Shown piece by piece: positions 42,257-50,675 of a stretch of DNA of 64,000 bases. Positions within the stretch are counted from its first letter, which is position 1. Every line of letters begins with the position of its first letter. Below the pieces are notes generated by a model that was given only the letters and a program-made list of their open reading frames with translations, did not search any database and had not been told where the DNA came from. The position numbers and the translations under genes are program-made. Source of the DNA: Variovorax paradoxus (GTDB lineage: Bacteria > Pseudomonadota > Gammaproteobacteria > Burkholderiales > Burkholderiaceae_C); the NCBI RefSeq assembly GCF_030815855.1, contig NZ_JAUSXG010000001.1:2356001-2420000 (forward strand), in the 5' to 3' direction.

Positions 42257-43122
42257 CCGTACATCGCCTGCGCTTCGTTCAGCAGCGCCTGCGACAGGGT
42301 CGCGCGCGGTCCGTGCGTCGCCCACACCACGCCGACGCGCCGCACCGGCGCACGGGACGGCAGCGGCACGGGGACGATGCCGTAGCCGACGTGCCACATG
42401 GGCGACCAGTCGGGCAGCAGCGCCACCCCAAGGCCTTGTCCGACCAGCGCCGCAATCGCCATCAGATTGTCGATTTCCAGCCTTTGCCGCACCACCAGGC
42501 CGTGGTCGCGCAGGTAGCGGTCGGCGAGCTGGCCGCCGAGCACGGAGCGGTCGTAGCGGATGAACGGTTCCGTCTCCAGCAACTGGTGTGCGGATCGGTC
42601 GGCCAGGCCCGCCGGCGCCACCACCACGAGCCCTTCCTCCAGCAGTGCCTGCCATGCGCAGCCCTTGCCGACCGCGAACTGGGGTTCGACCACGATCGCG
42701 GCGTCCAGCGCGCCGAGGGTCACCTGGCGGCAGAGCTCGACCGAGTTGCCGGGGGCGACGAACACCGACAGTTCGGGGTAGCGCTCGTAGAGGCGCTTGA
42801 GCAGCGGCGGCAGCACGCCCGTGAGCGCCGAGCCGAACACGCCGAGCTTCAGCTCGCCGAGCGCGGCGCCGTCGCCCGCGGCGGCCCGGAGGTCGCGGAT
42901 TTCCCGCAGCACGGTGCGCGCGCGCTCGAGCATCTGGAGGCCGGCGGCGGTCGGGCGGACCGAGCGGCCCGCGCGCTGCACCAGCGTCAGCCCCATGTCC
43001 TCCTCCAGCGCCTTGACGCGCGCGGCGATCGCTGCGGGCGTCAGGTCCAGGTGGCGCGCTGCCTCGGCCATCGAGCCCAGTTCGACCACGGCGACGAAGC
43101 TCTGAAGGTAGCGGGTGTCCAT
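42244..43122 (-). CDS. LysR-family regulator of the sugar-acid genes
   Basis: 292 residues from ATG 43122. HTH: MDTRYLQSFVAVVELGSMAEAARHLDLTPAAIAARVKALEEDMG; C-terminal effector-binding domain with IRYDRSVLGG and GLGVALLPDW. It is divergent from the DapA-family gene, and the palindrome at 43154-43174 lies in between. The same palindrome precedes the Bug-receptor gene, so this regulator probably governs both operons in response to a sugar acid. Confidence 0.9.
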   Translation of the reverse strand: MDTRYLQSFVAVVELGSMAEAARHLDLTPAAIAARVKALEEDMGLTLVQRAGRSVRPTAAGLQMLERARTVLREIRDLRAAAGDGAALGELKLGVFGSALTGVLPPLLKRLYERYPELSVFVAPGNSVELCRQVTLGALDAAIVVEPQFAVGKGCAWQALLEEGLVVVAPAGLADRSAHQLLETEPFIRYDRSVLGGQLADRYLRDHGLVVRQRLEIDNLMAIAALVGQGLGVALLPDWSPMWHVGYGIVPVPLPSRAPVRRVGVVWATHGPRATLSQALLNEAQAMYGQEN

Positions 43123-43153
43123 GCGGACGAATGTAGCGGCGCTTTCCGCGCGG

Positions 43154-43181
43154 GAACCAAAAAATATTTGGGTCTGACGGT
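43154..43181. promoter_or_regulatory. Palindrome shared with the Bug/IlvD promoter, copy 2
   Basis: GAACCAAAA at 43154 and TTGGGTC ending 43174 form a 21-bp dyad with an A/T centre (CCAAA...TTTGG), followed by TGACGGTG. 15 of 21 positions plus 7 of 8 tail positions agree with 38463-38491. It stands 30 bp before the lysR start and 120 bp before the dapA-like start. Confidence 0.6.
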
Positions 43182-43293
43182 GCCGCCGCCGCTTTTTCCG
43201 AAAGGGTCGTGCTTTCAAACTCAGCCCCGCGGCAACCACAGCCCCTGCCGTATCCGCCGACCGATCGATCCACCCCTGAGCAGACACAACAGC

Positions 43294-44214
43294 ATGACCA
43301 CCAGACTCCGCGGCGTCCTTGCGCCGGTCCTGACACCCTTCGACGCCAAGCTGGCGCCCGACGTCGGACGGCTCATCGCGCATTGCAGGTGGCTCATCGA
43401 CAACCACGCGGGCCTGGCCCTCTTCGGCACCAATTCGGAGGCCGCGTCGATCTCCGTGGCCGAGCGGAAGTCGCTGACCGAAGCGCTGCTGGAAGCGGGC
43501 ATTCCCGCCGCGCGGATGATGCCCGGGACCGGCGCCTGCGCCCTCCCCGACGCGGTCGAGCTTTCGCGGCATGCGTCGCAGCTCGGCGTGGCCGGCCTGC
43601 TGGTGCTGCCGCCGTTCTTCTTCAAGGGCGTCTCCGACGACGGCGTGTTCGCGTATTACGCGGAAATCATCGAACAGGTCGGACCGGGCTGCGCGCCGAT
43701 CTACCTGTACCACATCCCCCAGTTCACCCAGGTGCCGATCACCCTGGGCCTGATCGAGCGGCTCCGCAAGCGCTACCCCACCGTCATCGCCGGCGCCAAG
43801 GACTCTTCGGGGGACTGGGCGAACACCCAGGCCATGCTCGACCACTTCGCCGCCGACGGCTTCGACGTGTTTCCCGCCAGCGAATCCCTGCTCTCAAAGG
43901 CGCTGCCCCTGGGCGCCGCCGGCTGCATCAGCGCGACGGTGAACATGAATCCCGCGGGCATCCATCGCCTCTTCGAAGGATGGCGCGGCGATCAGGCCGG
44001 CGAGCTGCAGGCCAGCGCCGATGCGGTGCGCCAGGTGTTCCAGGGCGGCGCCATGATCCCCGCGATGAAGCACGCGGTGGCCACGTACGCCACCGATGCG
44101 CCATGGCGCACCGTGCGGCCGCCGCTCGTGCCGCTGGACGCGGCCCTGCGCGAAAGCCTCGACGCGCGGTTGCGGGCCATCGATTTCAGCATGCCGGGTT
44201 ATCCGCGCGCCTGA
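43294..44214 (+). CDS. DapA-family aldolase/dehydratase (2-keto-3-deoxy sugar acid type)
   Basis: 306 residues from ATG 43294. DHDPS/NAL fold: LRGVLAPVLTPFD, LALFGTNSEAAS, LYLYHIPQF with the catalytic Tyr, and VIAGAKDSSGD with the Schiff-base Lys. Lysine synthesis is unlikely here, between a LysR gene and a sugar importer. It may cleave the 2-keto-3-deoxy acid made by the IlvD-type enzyme to pyruvate and an aldehyde, or dehydrate it. Confidence 0.88.
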   Translation: MTTRLRGVLAPVLTPFDAKLAPDVGRLIAHCRWLIDNHAGLALFGTNSEAASISVAERKSLTEALLEAGIPAARMMPGTGACALPDAVELSRHASQLGVAGLLVLPPFFFKGVSDDGVFAYYAEIIEQVGPGCAPIYLYHIPQFTQVPITLGLIERLRKRYPTVIAGAKDSSGDWANTQAMLDHFAADGFDVFPASESLLSKALPLGAAGCISATVNMNPAGIHRLFEGWRGDQAGELQASADAVRQVFQGGAMIPAMKHAVATYATDAPWRTVRPPLVPLDAALRESLDARLRAIDFSMPGYPRA

Positions 44215-44274
44215 TGCCACTGAGCGGCGAAGACCGCACCTGCCGATCCGGTTCATCCACAGGAGACACACCCC

Positions 44275-45606
44275 ATGACGCCCTTCCCTCGTTCCCCCGC
44301 CGGATCCGGCCGCGCCGCCGCCCGCCGAAGCGCAGCGGCGGCAATCGCCCTCGCCGCGGCCTTGCTGGCCCTCCCCGGGACGCCCGCCATGGCGCAGCCG
44401 CAGACGCTCACGATGTGGAGCCACTGGCCCGACGAGGCTTCCAAACGCAGCTTCATCGAAGAGCGCGTGAAGCAGTTCGAAGCGGCCACGCCCCAGTGCA
44501 AGGTCAACCTGCAGTTCGTCCAGAAGGCCGACCTCTACACCTCCGTGAAGACCTCGGTGCGCACCGGCCAGGCACCGGACATCTTCTGGCTCGAGCCCGA
44601 CGAGATTGCCTTCGCCAAGAGCGGCTACCTCGAACCGCTCGACAAGTACATCGACCTGGCCAACCTCGAGGACTGGGCCAAGCGCGCGTGGACCTGGAAC
44701 GGCAAGGTCTACGCGATGCCGCAGGAGGCCTACTCGGTCGAGCTCTACTACAACCGCGACCTGATGAAGAAGATCGGCGTGACGCCGCCGGCGGGCATGC
44801 AGATGACGCAGGCCCAGTTCACCGAGATGGTCAAGCGCTCGGTCGCGGCCGGCATCACGCCGACCGCCACCGGCGTGGGCGACCGGCCCTATCCGGGCGC
44901 GTATTTCCTGCAGGAGATCCTGCTGCGCAAGCTGGGCACCGAAGACTACGAGAAGCTCCTGACCGGCAAGCTGCCGTTCCAGGACCCGCGCGTGATCGAG
45001 GCCATGACATGGGTCAAGCAGCTTGTCGACGCCGGCATGTTCCCCCGCAGCATGGCGACCATGAAGCTGGGCGAGTCGCACTACTACTTCCACACCAACC
45101 CCGGCGCGCTGATGTTCCCGATTGCGAGCTGGTACACCGGGCGCGCCTTCGTGGCGCCGGAGAAGGGCGGGCAGCCCAAGGACTTCGCACTCGGCCTGAT
45201 GAAGTACCCGGCCATGGACGGCAGCAAGTGTCCCGAGTGCAAGACGCTGGCCGTCGGCGGCAGCTACGTGATGTACGCGCGAAGCAAGAACAAGGAATGC
45301 GCGGGCAAGATGCTCTCCTCGCTCGCCACCGTGGAGAACGGCAACAAGTGGATGGAGAGCGTGCTGCTGCAGACGGGAGTCCGCACGGACCCTTCCCGCA
45401 TCACCAGCATCTACGCGCCCTACTTCAAGGAACTGCAGGAACGCGGAGCCGGCGCCAGGTACTTCATCGGCACGCCGCTGCACTACATGAGCGGCAAGTG
45501 CGGCGACACCTTCGCTCAGGTGCTCAACCGGGCGTTCCCCGGCGGCCTGGTCAGCGTGAACGACGCCGCGGCGCAGATGGACGCGGCCTGCAAGGCCGCG
45601 GGCTGA
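44275..45606 (+). CDS. Sugar ABC transporter substrate-binding protein, family 1
   Basis: 443 residues. Sec signal (AAAAIALAAALLALPGTPAMAQ) then a cluster B receptor: TLTMWSHWPDEASKRSFIEERVKQFEA, APDIFWLEPDEIAFAKSGYLEPLDKYI, VYAMPQEAYSVELYYNRDLMKKIG. Trp, Asp and Glu residues suit binding of a sugar or oligosaccharide. Starts the importer genes (SBP, two permeases, ATPase, dehydrogenase). Confidence 0.92.
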   Translation: MTPFPRSPAGSGRAAARRSAAAAIALAAALLALPGTPAMAQPQTLTMWSHWPDEASKRSFIEERVKQFEAATPQCKVNLQFVQKADLYTSVKTSVRTGQAPDIFWLEPDEIAFAKSGYLEPLDKYIDLANLEDWAKRAWTWNGKVYAMPQEAYSVELYYNRDLMKKIGVTPPAGMQMTQAQFTEMVKRSVAAGITPTATGVGDRPYPGAYFLQEILLRKLGTEDYEKLLTGKLPFQDPRVIEAMTWVKQLVDAGMFPRSMATMKLGESHYYFHTNPGALMFPIASWYTGRAFVAPEKGGQPKDFALGLMKYPAMDGSKCPECKTLAVGGSYVMYARSKNKECAGKMLSSLATVENGNKWMESVLLQTGVRTDPSRITSIYAPYFKELQERGAGARYFIGTPLHYMSGKCGDTFAQVLNRAFPGGLVSVNDAAAQMDAACKAAG

Positions 45607-45630
45607 TTCGGCCGGCCCGGAGCAATCGAC

Positions 45631-46593
45631 ATGAGTGATCCTTCTTCCGGCGCCGCCGCGGCCCTGCGCCGCACGCTCGCGTCCTGGTTGTCAGCGCCGG
45701 AGGCCGACTCCCGGCGCGCGTCCCTGCCCACCGTGATGCTGTTCCTCGCGCCTGCACTGCTCGTGTACGCGGCGCTGACGGCGTACCCGGTGCTGCGCAC
45801 CTTCTACAACAGCTTCTTCAACGTGGCCGACCTGGCTTCGTCGGAGTTCGTCGGCTGGACTCACTATGCCGAGGTGTTCAAGGACAAGACGTTCTGGGCG
45901 GCCGTGCGCAACACCGCCATCTGGTCGGTCATCGGACCCGTCCTCGACGTGGTGGCCGGCCTGCTGCTCGCGCTGTGCCTGTACGCCGGCGTGCCGTTCT
46001 CGCGCTTCCTGCGCGTCGCCTGGTTCACCCCGGTACTGCTGTCCTATGTGGTGGTGGGAATCATGTGGGTCTGGATCTACAACTACGACTGGGGCGTCGT
46101 CAATGGCTTGCTGCGCGCAGTCGGGCTGCAGGCCTGGTCTCAGGCCTGGCTCGGCGACCCGCGCTTCGCGCTCGGCTCGCTGATCGTGACCCACGCCTGG
46201 AAGTGGGCGGGCTTCAACATGGTCGTCTGCCTCGCCGCGCTGCATTCGCTGCCCTCCGAGGTGCTCGAGGCCGCCGAGCTCGACAACTGCGGCTGGTGGC
46301 ACAAGCTCACCGACGTCATCGTGCCCATGCTCTGGCCCACCTTGCTCAACCTCTACATCCTCGCCTTCATCGGGAAGATGAAGGTCTTCGACCTGGTCTG
46401 GATCATGACCGAGGGCGGCCCGGTGTGGTCGACCGAGACCGTGTCGACCTACGTCTACAAGCGGGCCTTCAACTGGAACACCTTCGACCTCGGCTATCCG
46501 TCGGCAATTGCGGTCGTCTGGTTCTTCGTGGTGGTCGGCTTCGTCGTCTTCTTCAACGTCCTGTTCCGTCGCCGCGAGCGCATGGAGTACTGA
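45631..46593 (+). CDS. Sugar ABC transporter permease (MalF/UgpA type)
   Basis: 320 residues. Six predicted membrane segments; EAA loop LEAAELDNCGWWHKLTDVIVPMLWPTLLN; also FSRFLRVAWFTPVLLSYVVVGIMW. Pairs with the following permease. 24 bp behind the receptor gene. Confidence 0.93.
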   Translation: MSDPSSGAAAALRRTLASWLSAPEADSRRASLPTVMLFLAPALLVYAALTAYPVLRTFYNSFFNVADLASSEFVGWTHYAEVFKDKTFWAAVRNTAIWSVIGPVLDVVAGLLLALCLYAGVPFSRFLRVAWFTPVLLSYVVVGIMWVWIYNYDWGVVNGLLRAVGLQAWSQAWLGDPRFALGSLIVTHAWKWAGFNMVVCLAALHSLPSEVLEAAELDNCGWWHKLTDVIVPMLWPTLLNLYILAFIGKMKVFDLVWIMTEGGPVWSTETVSTYVYKRAFNWNTFDLGYPSAIAVVWFFVVVGFVVFFNVLFRRRERMEY

Positions 46594-46597
46594 TCCC

Positions 46598-47488
46598 ATG
46601 ACCTCCGCCTCCCCTGCCCTCAAACCGCCCTTCGCGGCCGATCATCGCGACTCGCTCTCGACCACGCTTTCGCGCATGCTGCGCAACGGCGGGCTCATGG
46701 CTGCCGTGGTGCTCTACACGCTCTACGCCGCGCTGCCCTTCCTGTGGATCGGCACGATGTCGGTGCGCACCACCGCCGAGATCAGCGCCAACCACTTCGC
46801 ATGGCCCGAAACCTTCCATTGGGAGAAGTTCCGCATCGCATGGGTGGACTCGAACTTCGCGCAGTACTTCTGGAACAGCACGATCGTGGTCGTCTCGGCG
46901 GTGGCCATCGTCACGCTGCTGGGCGCGGCGGCGGCGCACTGCCTGGCGCGCTACAACTTCCGCGGCAACCGGCTGGTCTATTTCATCCTGTTCAGCTCGA
47001 TCGTCTTCCCGCCGCAGATCATCCTGATCTCGCTGTTCCAGGTGCTCGTGGAGTACGACCTCTACAACTCCCGGCTTGGCCTGATGATCGTCTACGTGAG
47101 CCTGCAGCTGCCGCTGACGGTGTACCTGCTCGAAGGCTTCTTCGCGCGCATTCCGCAGGACCTGTTCGATGCCGCCAAGATGGACGGGTATTCCGACTTC
47201 GAGATCTTCTGGCGCATCGTGCTGCCGGTGGGCATGCCGGCGATCGCGACCACCATCATCCTGAACTTCATCCAGCTGTGGAACGAGTTCCTCTTCGCGG
47301 TGGTGCTGCTGAGCGACCAGGGCGCGCGCACGCTCCCGATCGGCATCCGCGCCTACATGGGCGACTACTTCCAGGACATCGGAATGATCGCCACCGGCAT
47401 GATGATCGCGGTCATCCCGGTCGTGGTGCTGTACGCCTTCTTCTCCGAGAAGCTCATCCAGGGCATGACGGCGGGTGCCGTCAAGTGA
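46598..47488 (+). CDS. Sugar ABC transporter permease (MalG/UgpE type)
   Basis: 296 residues from ATG 46598, four bases past the previous stop; the same frame is open further upstream. EAA loop FDAAKMDGYSDFEIFWRIVLPVGMPAIAT and the typical end LIQGMTAGAVK. Second membrane subunit. Confidence 0.93.
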   Translation: MTSASPALKPPFAADHRDSLSTTLSRMLRNGGLMAAVVLYTLYAALPFLWIGTMSVRTTAEISANHFAWPETFHWEKFRIAWVDSNFAQYFWNSTIVVVSAVAIVTLLGAAAAHCLARYNFRGNRLVYFILFSSIVFPPQIILISLFQVLVEYDLYNSRLGLMIVYVSLQLPLTVYLLEGFFARIPQDLFDAAKMDGYSDFEIFWRIVLPVGMPAIATTIILNFIQLWNEFLFAVVLLSDQGARTLPIGIRAYMGDYFQDIGMIATGMMIAVIPVVVLYAFFSEKLIQGMTAGAVK

Positions 47489-47533
47489 GCCCCAGGCTCG
47501 CCGCCTCTTCAATCCCAACGACCGGAAACCACC

Positions 47534-48652
47534 GTGGCAGCCGTCCATCTCGAAAACATCTTCAAGCGCTACAAGGGCACCGCGCAGCCCGCCGTCGACG
47601 ACGTGTCGCTGTCCGTGCAGGACGGCGAGTTCATGGTCCTGCTCGGCCCCTCGGGCTGCGGAAAGTCGACCACGCTGCGCATGATCGCGGGGCTGGAGGC
47701 GATCAGCGACGGTTCGCTGGTCATCGACGCCCGCCAAGTCAACGAGGTGCCCGCGAAGGACCGCGACATCGCCATGGTGTTCCAGTCCTATGCGCTCTAC
47801 CCGCACATGACTGTCGCCGACAACCTGTCGTTCGGCCTGCGCCGGCGCAAGATCGACGGCCGGCAGATTGCAGCGCGCGTCAAATCGGCGGCCGACATCC
47901 TGGGCCTGAACGAACTGCTGGCGCGCAAGCCCGCGGCGCTGTCGGGCGGCCAGCGGCAGCGCGTCGCGCTGGGCCGCGCGATCGTGCGCGAACCCAAGGT
48001 CTTCCTGTTCGACGAGCCGCTCTCGAACCTCGACGCCGCGCTGCGCGTGAACACCCGCAACGAACTGGTGCGGCTGCACCAGCGGCTCGGCGCGACCATG
48101 ATCTACGTGACGCACGACCAGGTCGAGGCCATGACCATGGGCCAGCGGATCTGCGTCATGAACAAGGGCAAGGTCGCGCAGGTCGGCCGCCCGCTGGACG
48201 TCTACCGCGCGCCGGCCGATGCGTTCGTCGCCCGCTTCCTCGGCAACCCGCCGATGAACATCCTGCGGGCCCGCATCGCCCAGGGCCAGCCCTCGCCGGT
48301 GGCGGCGCTCGCGGGCGGCGAACTGTCGCTCGCGCGCTGGGCGCGGGCCGCGCTGCCGGCGGCCGGTGAACTGCTGGTCGGCGTGCGGCCCGAGGAACTG
48401 CAGCTGCACGAGCCGCGCGAAGACCGTGGCACGCTGTGCGGCACGGTCTCGGCCGTCGAGCCCCTCGGTGCCGAGACACTGCTCATGGTCTCGCTCGACG
48501 GCAATGCCGGCGATGTCATGGCGCGCCTGCACCGCGACGTCCAGGGCCGCATCGGCGACCGCGTCGGGCTCAGCATTCCGAGCGGCGCGCTCTACCTCTT
48601 CGATGCCGGCACGGAAAAGGCGATCCCCGCGGCCGACGTGGGCGTGGCATGA
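47534..48652 (+). CDS. Sugar ABC transporter ATP-binding protein (MalK/UgpC type)
   Basis: 372 residues from GTG 47534. Walker A GPSGCGKSTTLR, signature LSGGQRQRVALGRAIV, Walker B VFLFDEPLSNLD, switch THDQVEAMTMG, and a TOBE tail (GVRPEELQLHEPR). Completes this importer on one strand, unlike the split importer at 24.9-31 kb. Stop overlaps the next ATG. Confidence 0.95.
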   Translation: MAAVHLENIFKRYKGTAQPAVDDVSLSVQDGEFMVLLGPSGCGKSTTLRMIAGLEAISDGSLVIDARQVNEVPAKDRDIAMVFQSYALYPHMTVADNLSFGLRRRKIDGRQIAARVKSAADILGLNELLARKPAALSGGQRQRVALGRAIVREPKVFLFDEPLSNLDAALRVNTRNELVRLHQRLGATMIYVTHDQVEAMTMGQRICVMNKGKVAQVGRPLDVYRAPADAFVARFLGNPPMNILRARIAQGQPSPVAALAGGELSLARWARAALPAAGELLVGVRPEELQLHEPREDRGTLCGTVSAVEPLGAETLLMVSLDGNAGDVMARLHRDVQGRIGDRVGLSIPSGALYLFDAGTEKAIPAADVGVA

Positions 48653-49656
48653 CGGCACCGTTGCGCGTGGGCCTCATCGGGGCGGGCTGGGTCACCGCGC
48701 ACCATCTCGCGGGCTGGCGGGCCCTCGCGGAACAGGCCACGGTCGTGGCCATCGCCGACCCGAACACCGCGAACGCCCAGGCGCGCGCGCGCGAATTCGG
48801 CATCCCCCGCGTGTTCGCGAGTGCGGAGGAAATGTTCGATGCGATGGCGCTCGATGCCGTCGACGTCGCGGCGCCACGCGAATTCCATGCGGCGATCGTG
48901 CGCGCCGCGGCCCGGCGCGGCCTGGCCGTGCTGTGCCAGAAGCCGCTGGCGCCGACGCTCGCCGAGGCCCGCGCGCTGGCCGACGAAGTGGCGCCCCGGT
49001 GCCGGCTCATGGTCCACGAGAACTGGCGCTTTCGCGCGTGCTACCGCGACCTCGCGGGATGGCTCGCGGAGGGCCGCATCGGCGAAGTGGTCCAGGCGCA
49101 CATGACGCTGTGGACCTCGGGGCTGCTGCCCGACGAGACCGGCCGGCTGCCCGCGCTCGAGCGCCAGCCCTTCATCGCCGGCCTCGACCGGGCGCTCGTG
49201 ATGGAGATCCTGATCCACCACATCGACACGCTGCGCTTCCTGCTGGGCGAGCTGACGCTGGTCCATGCGCGACTCGGGCGCGGGAGCCCGTCGATGCGCG
49301 GCGAAGACCGCGCCTTCCTGTCCTTCGAGACCGCCACCCGTGCCCCGGTGGCATTGATGGCGAATCTATCGGTGCACGGCCGCCTGCCGGCCCCGCCCGA
49401 CCGGCTGACGCTGGTCGGGACCGAAGGGACGATCGAGCTCGAGGAAGACACGCTGCGCTGCATCGGCGCACGCCCTGCCGAGAAGCGCTACGACCTGCCC
49501 GCCTGCTATCTCGCCTCCTACGCCGCGACGATCGCGCATTTCGTCCAGAGCCTGCGCGACGCTCGCCCCTTCGAAACCGAACCCGCCGACAACCTGCGCA
49601 CGCTCGCGCTGGTCGAAGCCGTGTACCAGCAGGGAGGAATCGCGAGCCACCGATGA
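48649..49656 (+). CDS. Gfo/Idh/MocA-family dehydrogenase
   Basis: 335 residues from the ATG overlapping the ATPase stop. Rossmann motif GLIGAGWVTAHHLAGW, the conserved LCQKPLAPT (EKP replaced by QKP) and VHENWRFRACYRD. Likely oxidises an imported sugar to the lactone, which would feed the amidohydrolase, IlvD-type dehydratase and DapA-type enzyme nearby. Confidence 0.88.
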   Translation: MTAPLRVGLIGAGWVTAHHLAGWRALAEQATVVAIADPNTANAQARAREFGIPRVFASAEEMFDAMALDAVDVAAPREFHAAIVRAAARRGLAVLCQKPLAPTLAEARALADEVAPRCRLMVHENWRFRACYRDLAGWLAEGRIGEVVQAHMTLWTSGLLPDETGRLPALERQPFIAGLDRALVMEILIHHIDTLRFLLGELTLVHARLGRGSPSMRGEDRAFLSFETATRAPVALMANLSVHGRLPAPPDRLTLVGTEGTIELEEDTLRCIGARPAEKRYDLPACYLASYAATIAHFVQSLRDARPFETEPADNLRTLALVEAVYQQGGIASHR

Positions 49657-49682
49657 CCAGGTGCGATTGCTCAAGAAAGCCA

Positions 49683-50561
49683 TCACCCGATAACCGGAGC
49701 AGCCACGCGATCCAGCGCCTCGACCGCATCCGCCGGCAACTCCAGCTTCCCTGCGGCCAGGTTTTCGCGCAGATGCCCGACCGATGAGGTGCCGGGAATC
49801 AGCAGGATGTTGGGCGAGCGTCGCAGCAGCCAGGCCAGCGCCACCTGCATCGGCGTGGCGTCCAGGCGTTGCGCCACGTCGGAAAGCGCTGAGGACTGCA
49901 GCGGGGTGAAGCCACCGAGCGGGAAAAAAGGAACGTACGGGATGCCGCCATGCGCCAGGTCGTCGATCAGCGCATCGTCGTTGCGGTGTACGAGGTTGTA
50001 CTGGTTCTGCACGCAGGCAATGCGGCAGATGCGGCGCCCCTCTGCGACCTGGGCGGGCGTCACGTTGCTCAGGCCGATGTGGCGTACGAGGCCCCGGTGC
50101 TGCAGCTCGGCCAGTGCCGCGAGCTGCGCCTCGATCGACCCTTCGGCCGGACCGTGCACGTCGAACATGATGCGCAGGTTCACCACCTCCAGCACGTCGA
50201 GCCCGAGGTTGCGCAAGTTGTCGTGCACCGCCTGTGTCAGTTCCTCGGGCGAGAACGCCGGCAGCCAGCCGCCCGTTTCGGAGCGCCGCGCCCCGATCTT
50301 GGTGACGATGACAAGGTCCTTCCCGTAGGGGGCGAGAGCCTCGCGGATGATCTGGTTGGTGATGTGCGGGCCGTAGAAGTCGCTCGTGTCGATGTGATCG
50401 ACACCGCTGGCCACCGCTTCGCGCAGCACGGCCAGCGCGGCCTCGCGATCTTTCGGCGGGCCGAACACGCCGGGGCCGGCGAGCTGCATGGCGCCGTAGC
50501 CGAGCCGACGGACCGCGCGGTCGCCGAGGGTGAAGGTGCTGAGGGTCTGCGTGGTGGACAT
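49683..50561 (-). CDS. Aldo/keto reductase (YdbC-like)
   Basis: 292 residues from ATG 50561; the open frame extends further upstream into its neighbour without family features. AKR barrel: VDHIDTSDFYGPH (Asp and Tyr), VIVTKIG (Lys), IGLSNVTPAQV, and ILLIPGTSSVGHLREN. The usual catalytic His position reads VVNLRIM, as in the YdbC-like branch. Reduces aldehydes or pyridoxal-type compounds with NADPH. Divergent from a LysR gene with a palindrome between. Confidence 0.9.
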   Translation of the reverse strand: MSTTQTLSTFTLGDRAVRRLGYGAMQLAGPGVFGPPKDREAALAVLREAVASGVDHIDTSDFYGPHITNQIIREALAPYGKDLVIVTKIGARRSETGGWLPAFSPEELTQAVHDNLRNLGLDVLEVVNLRIMFDVHGPAEGSIEAQLAALAELQHRGLVRHIGLSNVTPAQVAEGRRICRIACVQNQYNLVHRNDDALIDDLAHGGIPYVPFFPLGGFTPLQSSALSDVAQRLDATPMQVALAWLLRRSPNILLIPGTSSVGHLRENLAAGKLELPADAVEALDRVAAPVIG

Positions 50562-50647
50562 GGTGTTTTTCCTGGGATCTGAAGAGATGAACGGGGTAGT
50601 GAAGCCCAGTCTAGGCAGCTCGCCCCTGTTTGATAAGCCGCCATAAT

Positions 50648-50664
50648 CTGCACGGGCTGTGCAG
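50648..50664. promoter_or_regulatory. Candidate LysR operator CTGCAC-N5-GTGCAG
   Basis: A perfect six-base inverted repeat around GGGCT, ending 11 bp before the lysR start and about 85 bp from the divergent reductase start. Position suits autorepression by the LysR protein. Confidence 0.5.
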
Positions 50665-50675
50665 GATTCAGAACA

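Noticed and set aside
43294..44214. Housekeeping dapA for lysine synthesis
   Set aside because: The family is broad, and the gene lies between a LysR gene and a sugar importer with a sugar-acid dehydratase nearby, so a catabolic aldolase/dehydratase is more likely.
46553..48658. 701-codon minus-strand frame opposite the sugar importer
   Set aside because: Antisense of permease and ATPase genes with all family motifs intact on the plus strand.
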